Of a stretch of 64,000 bases of DNA, positions 63,115 to 64,000 are shown in pieces. Under the pieces are notes generated by a model. That model worked only from the letters and a program-made list of their open reading frames with translations. It had not been told where the DNA came from and searched no databases. The DNA lies in contig JAQZAZ010000010.1 in assembly GCA_029239355.1 (NCBI GenBank), forward strand, positions 1 through 64,000. The letters run 5' to 3'. The stretch is from Sphingobacterium sp. (GTDB lineage: Bacteria; Bacteroidota; Bacteroidia; Sphingobacteriales; Sphingobacteriaceae). Position numbers and translations under genes: made by a program. Numbering within the stretch: the first letter of the stretch is position 1; every line of letters begins with the position of its first letter.

Positions 63115-63957
63115 TTGTTAAGGCACAGAAACTTGAAAAATAGTATCCAAATTGAACGGAAAAATTTAGGTAAAAAGGGGGATTATGCCACAGCGATTAT
63201 GTTCAGCCTTATTTCCCTATTGGGGATCTTTTCAATTTTTTTGGATTGGAAATCGAGTATAGCTCCATTGATTTGTGTGGTGCTAACCTATTTTCTGAAT
63301 CGTAAGATAATGATCTTGAACCACTTAAAATGGTTTTTCATTGGTTTGATTTTTTTAGCATTGCTTTTATCATGGTTATTACAGCTGTCCTTCTGGATGT
63401 TCATCTTACAGTTTCTGGCATTAACTTGTATCTTGGGTGTGATAAGTTCTGTAAACACTATCCAGGATGATCATAGCAATATTATTTTCTCACTGAATGC
63501 GGACAACTTTTCCTGTCTCTGTCCCGGGAGTAATGATTACAAAGGCTATGCACTTAACCGCATGGAGTATAAAAAGTATTTCAAAACAGCGGATATTGAG
63601 ATCATTCAACAGGACAAGAGCGGGTTGTTGATTGTTGTAAAAGGAGAAATTTTGCGGCCACGGGAATTAACGGCACCCGAAATAGCGCAAATTTTAGCCT
63701 ATTTCAAGACCAATGACATCGAATTAGTAGAGGCTATTGCTTCGCCGAATAATTACCGTGAAGAACGGACGTTGGTAGGGGTTAAGATTTTGGTTTTTGG
63801 AATTCCATGTTTGTTAGGTGCCCTTTTAATTTACTTCTTGGGTGATAATGGACGAAATATAGTCGTCAGCGCGATCAGTATTCTGCTGGCCATCTTATTG
63901 GTACCTTTGCTATTGAAACTTATTAATATATGGAATGTTAGCCAAAAAAATAAGTAA
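63115..63957 (+). CDS. Multi-span membrane protein of unknown function
   Basis: Up to 280 residues. Several membrane spans at the N-terminal half (about 28-120), a soluble domain (about 120-215, with S-L-N-A-D-N-F-S-C-L-C-P-G) and two spans at the end (about 222-270). No ATG lies at the natural start: TTG at 63115 or 63133, or ATG at 63199, which would cut the first membrane span. It is divergent from the PH-like gene. No family recognised. Ends 43 bases before the window edge. Confidence 0.7.
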   Translation: MLRHRNLKNSIQIERKNLGKKGDYATAIMFSLISLLGIFSIFLDWKSSIAPLICVVLTYFLNRKIMILNHLKWFFIGLIFLALLLSWLLQLSFWMFILQFLALTCILGVISSVNTIQDDHSNIIFSLNADNFSCLCPGSNDYKGYALNRMEYKKYFKTADIEIIQQDKSGLLIVVKGEILRPRELTAPEIAQILAYFKTNDIELVEAIASPNNYREERTLVGVKILVFGIPCLLGALLIYFLGDNGRNIVVSAISILLAILLVPLLLKLINIWNVSQKNK

Positions 63958-64000
63958 TGTTTATTTTAAGAAATTAGCATACCAATGCCCTGATGATTTT

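Overview
The window looks like chromosomal DNA of a Bacteroidota bacterium, most likely a Sphingobacterium or close relative in the Sphingobacteriaceae. Supporting signs are a SusC/SusD pair, carboxypeptidase-regulatory-like TonB-dependent receptors, promoter-like sequences of the Bacteroidota type (TTTG, about 19-21 bases, TAnnTTTG), few Shine-Dalgarno sites, a ClpB and PurN of the expected type, and AT-rich intergenic DNA. Genus is inferred from general protein resemblance, not from a marker gene. No rRNA, phage, insertion sequence or CRISPR array was seen.

Layout. 1-3240 (minus): a TetR-controlled RND efflux operon (tetR, tolC-like, adaptor, start of the pump, cut by the window edge). 3400-5537 (minus): a c-type cytochrome and Sco lipoprotein pair, a small lipoprotein and a DUF4442 protein. 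5630-11611: housekeeping genes (MFS carrier, small Cys/Lys-rich protein, purN, thioredoxin-like protein, clpB) and three identical tRNA-Thr genes. 11616-17551: alkaline phosphatase, an NAD(P)-binding protein, two small unknowns, and an Lrp regulator divergent from an ornithine aminotransferase/arginase-family operon. 17561-18001: gene-free DNA rich in inverted and direct repeats. 18002-25120: a probable phytate/phosphate scavenging locus (membrane TPR-HTH regulator, TonB-dependent receptor, beta-helix lipoprotein, beta-propeller phytase). 25472-33560: an orphan LuxR-type response regulator, lgt, and a C39-peptidase ABC exporter/HlyD pair followed by a LytS-like kinase and LytTR regulator. 33645-39085: the imuA-imuB-dnaE2 mutagenesis cassette behind a perfect palindrome lying across its promoter. 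39166-50000: mixed metabolism and transport, including a LeuA-like enzyme without its regulatory domain, a drug-type MFS with a divergent HxlR regulator, D-lactate dehydrogenase, a nitronate monooxygenase-like protein, aquaporin and a threonine aldolase. 50287-60044: a beta-glucan polysaccharide utilisation locus (two-domain glycoside hydrolase, SusD, SusC) divergent from a propeller/Y_Y_Y/HTH membrane regulator. 60041-64000: membrane and unknown proteins, including a gene interrupted by an in-frame stop.

How parts work together. Two nutrient loci are each next to a regulator with the same inner part (membrane span, coiled coil, C-terminal LuxR-like HTH) but a different outer sensor (TPR or propeller). 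They look like one-component, membrane-tethered transcription factors, a less usual alternative to hybrid two-component sensors or anti-sigma systems. The imu cassette has its own probable damage-responsive operator. I did not find one wholly new system. The best leads are the shared regulator design, the phytase locus without SusD, the imu operator and the two-catalytic-domain glucanase.
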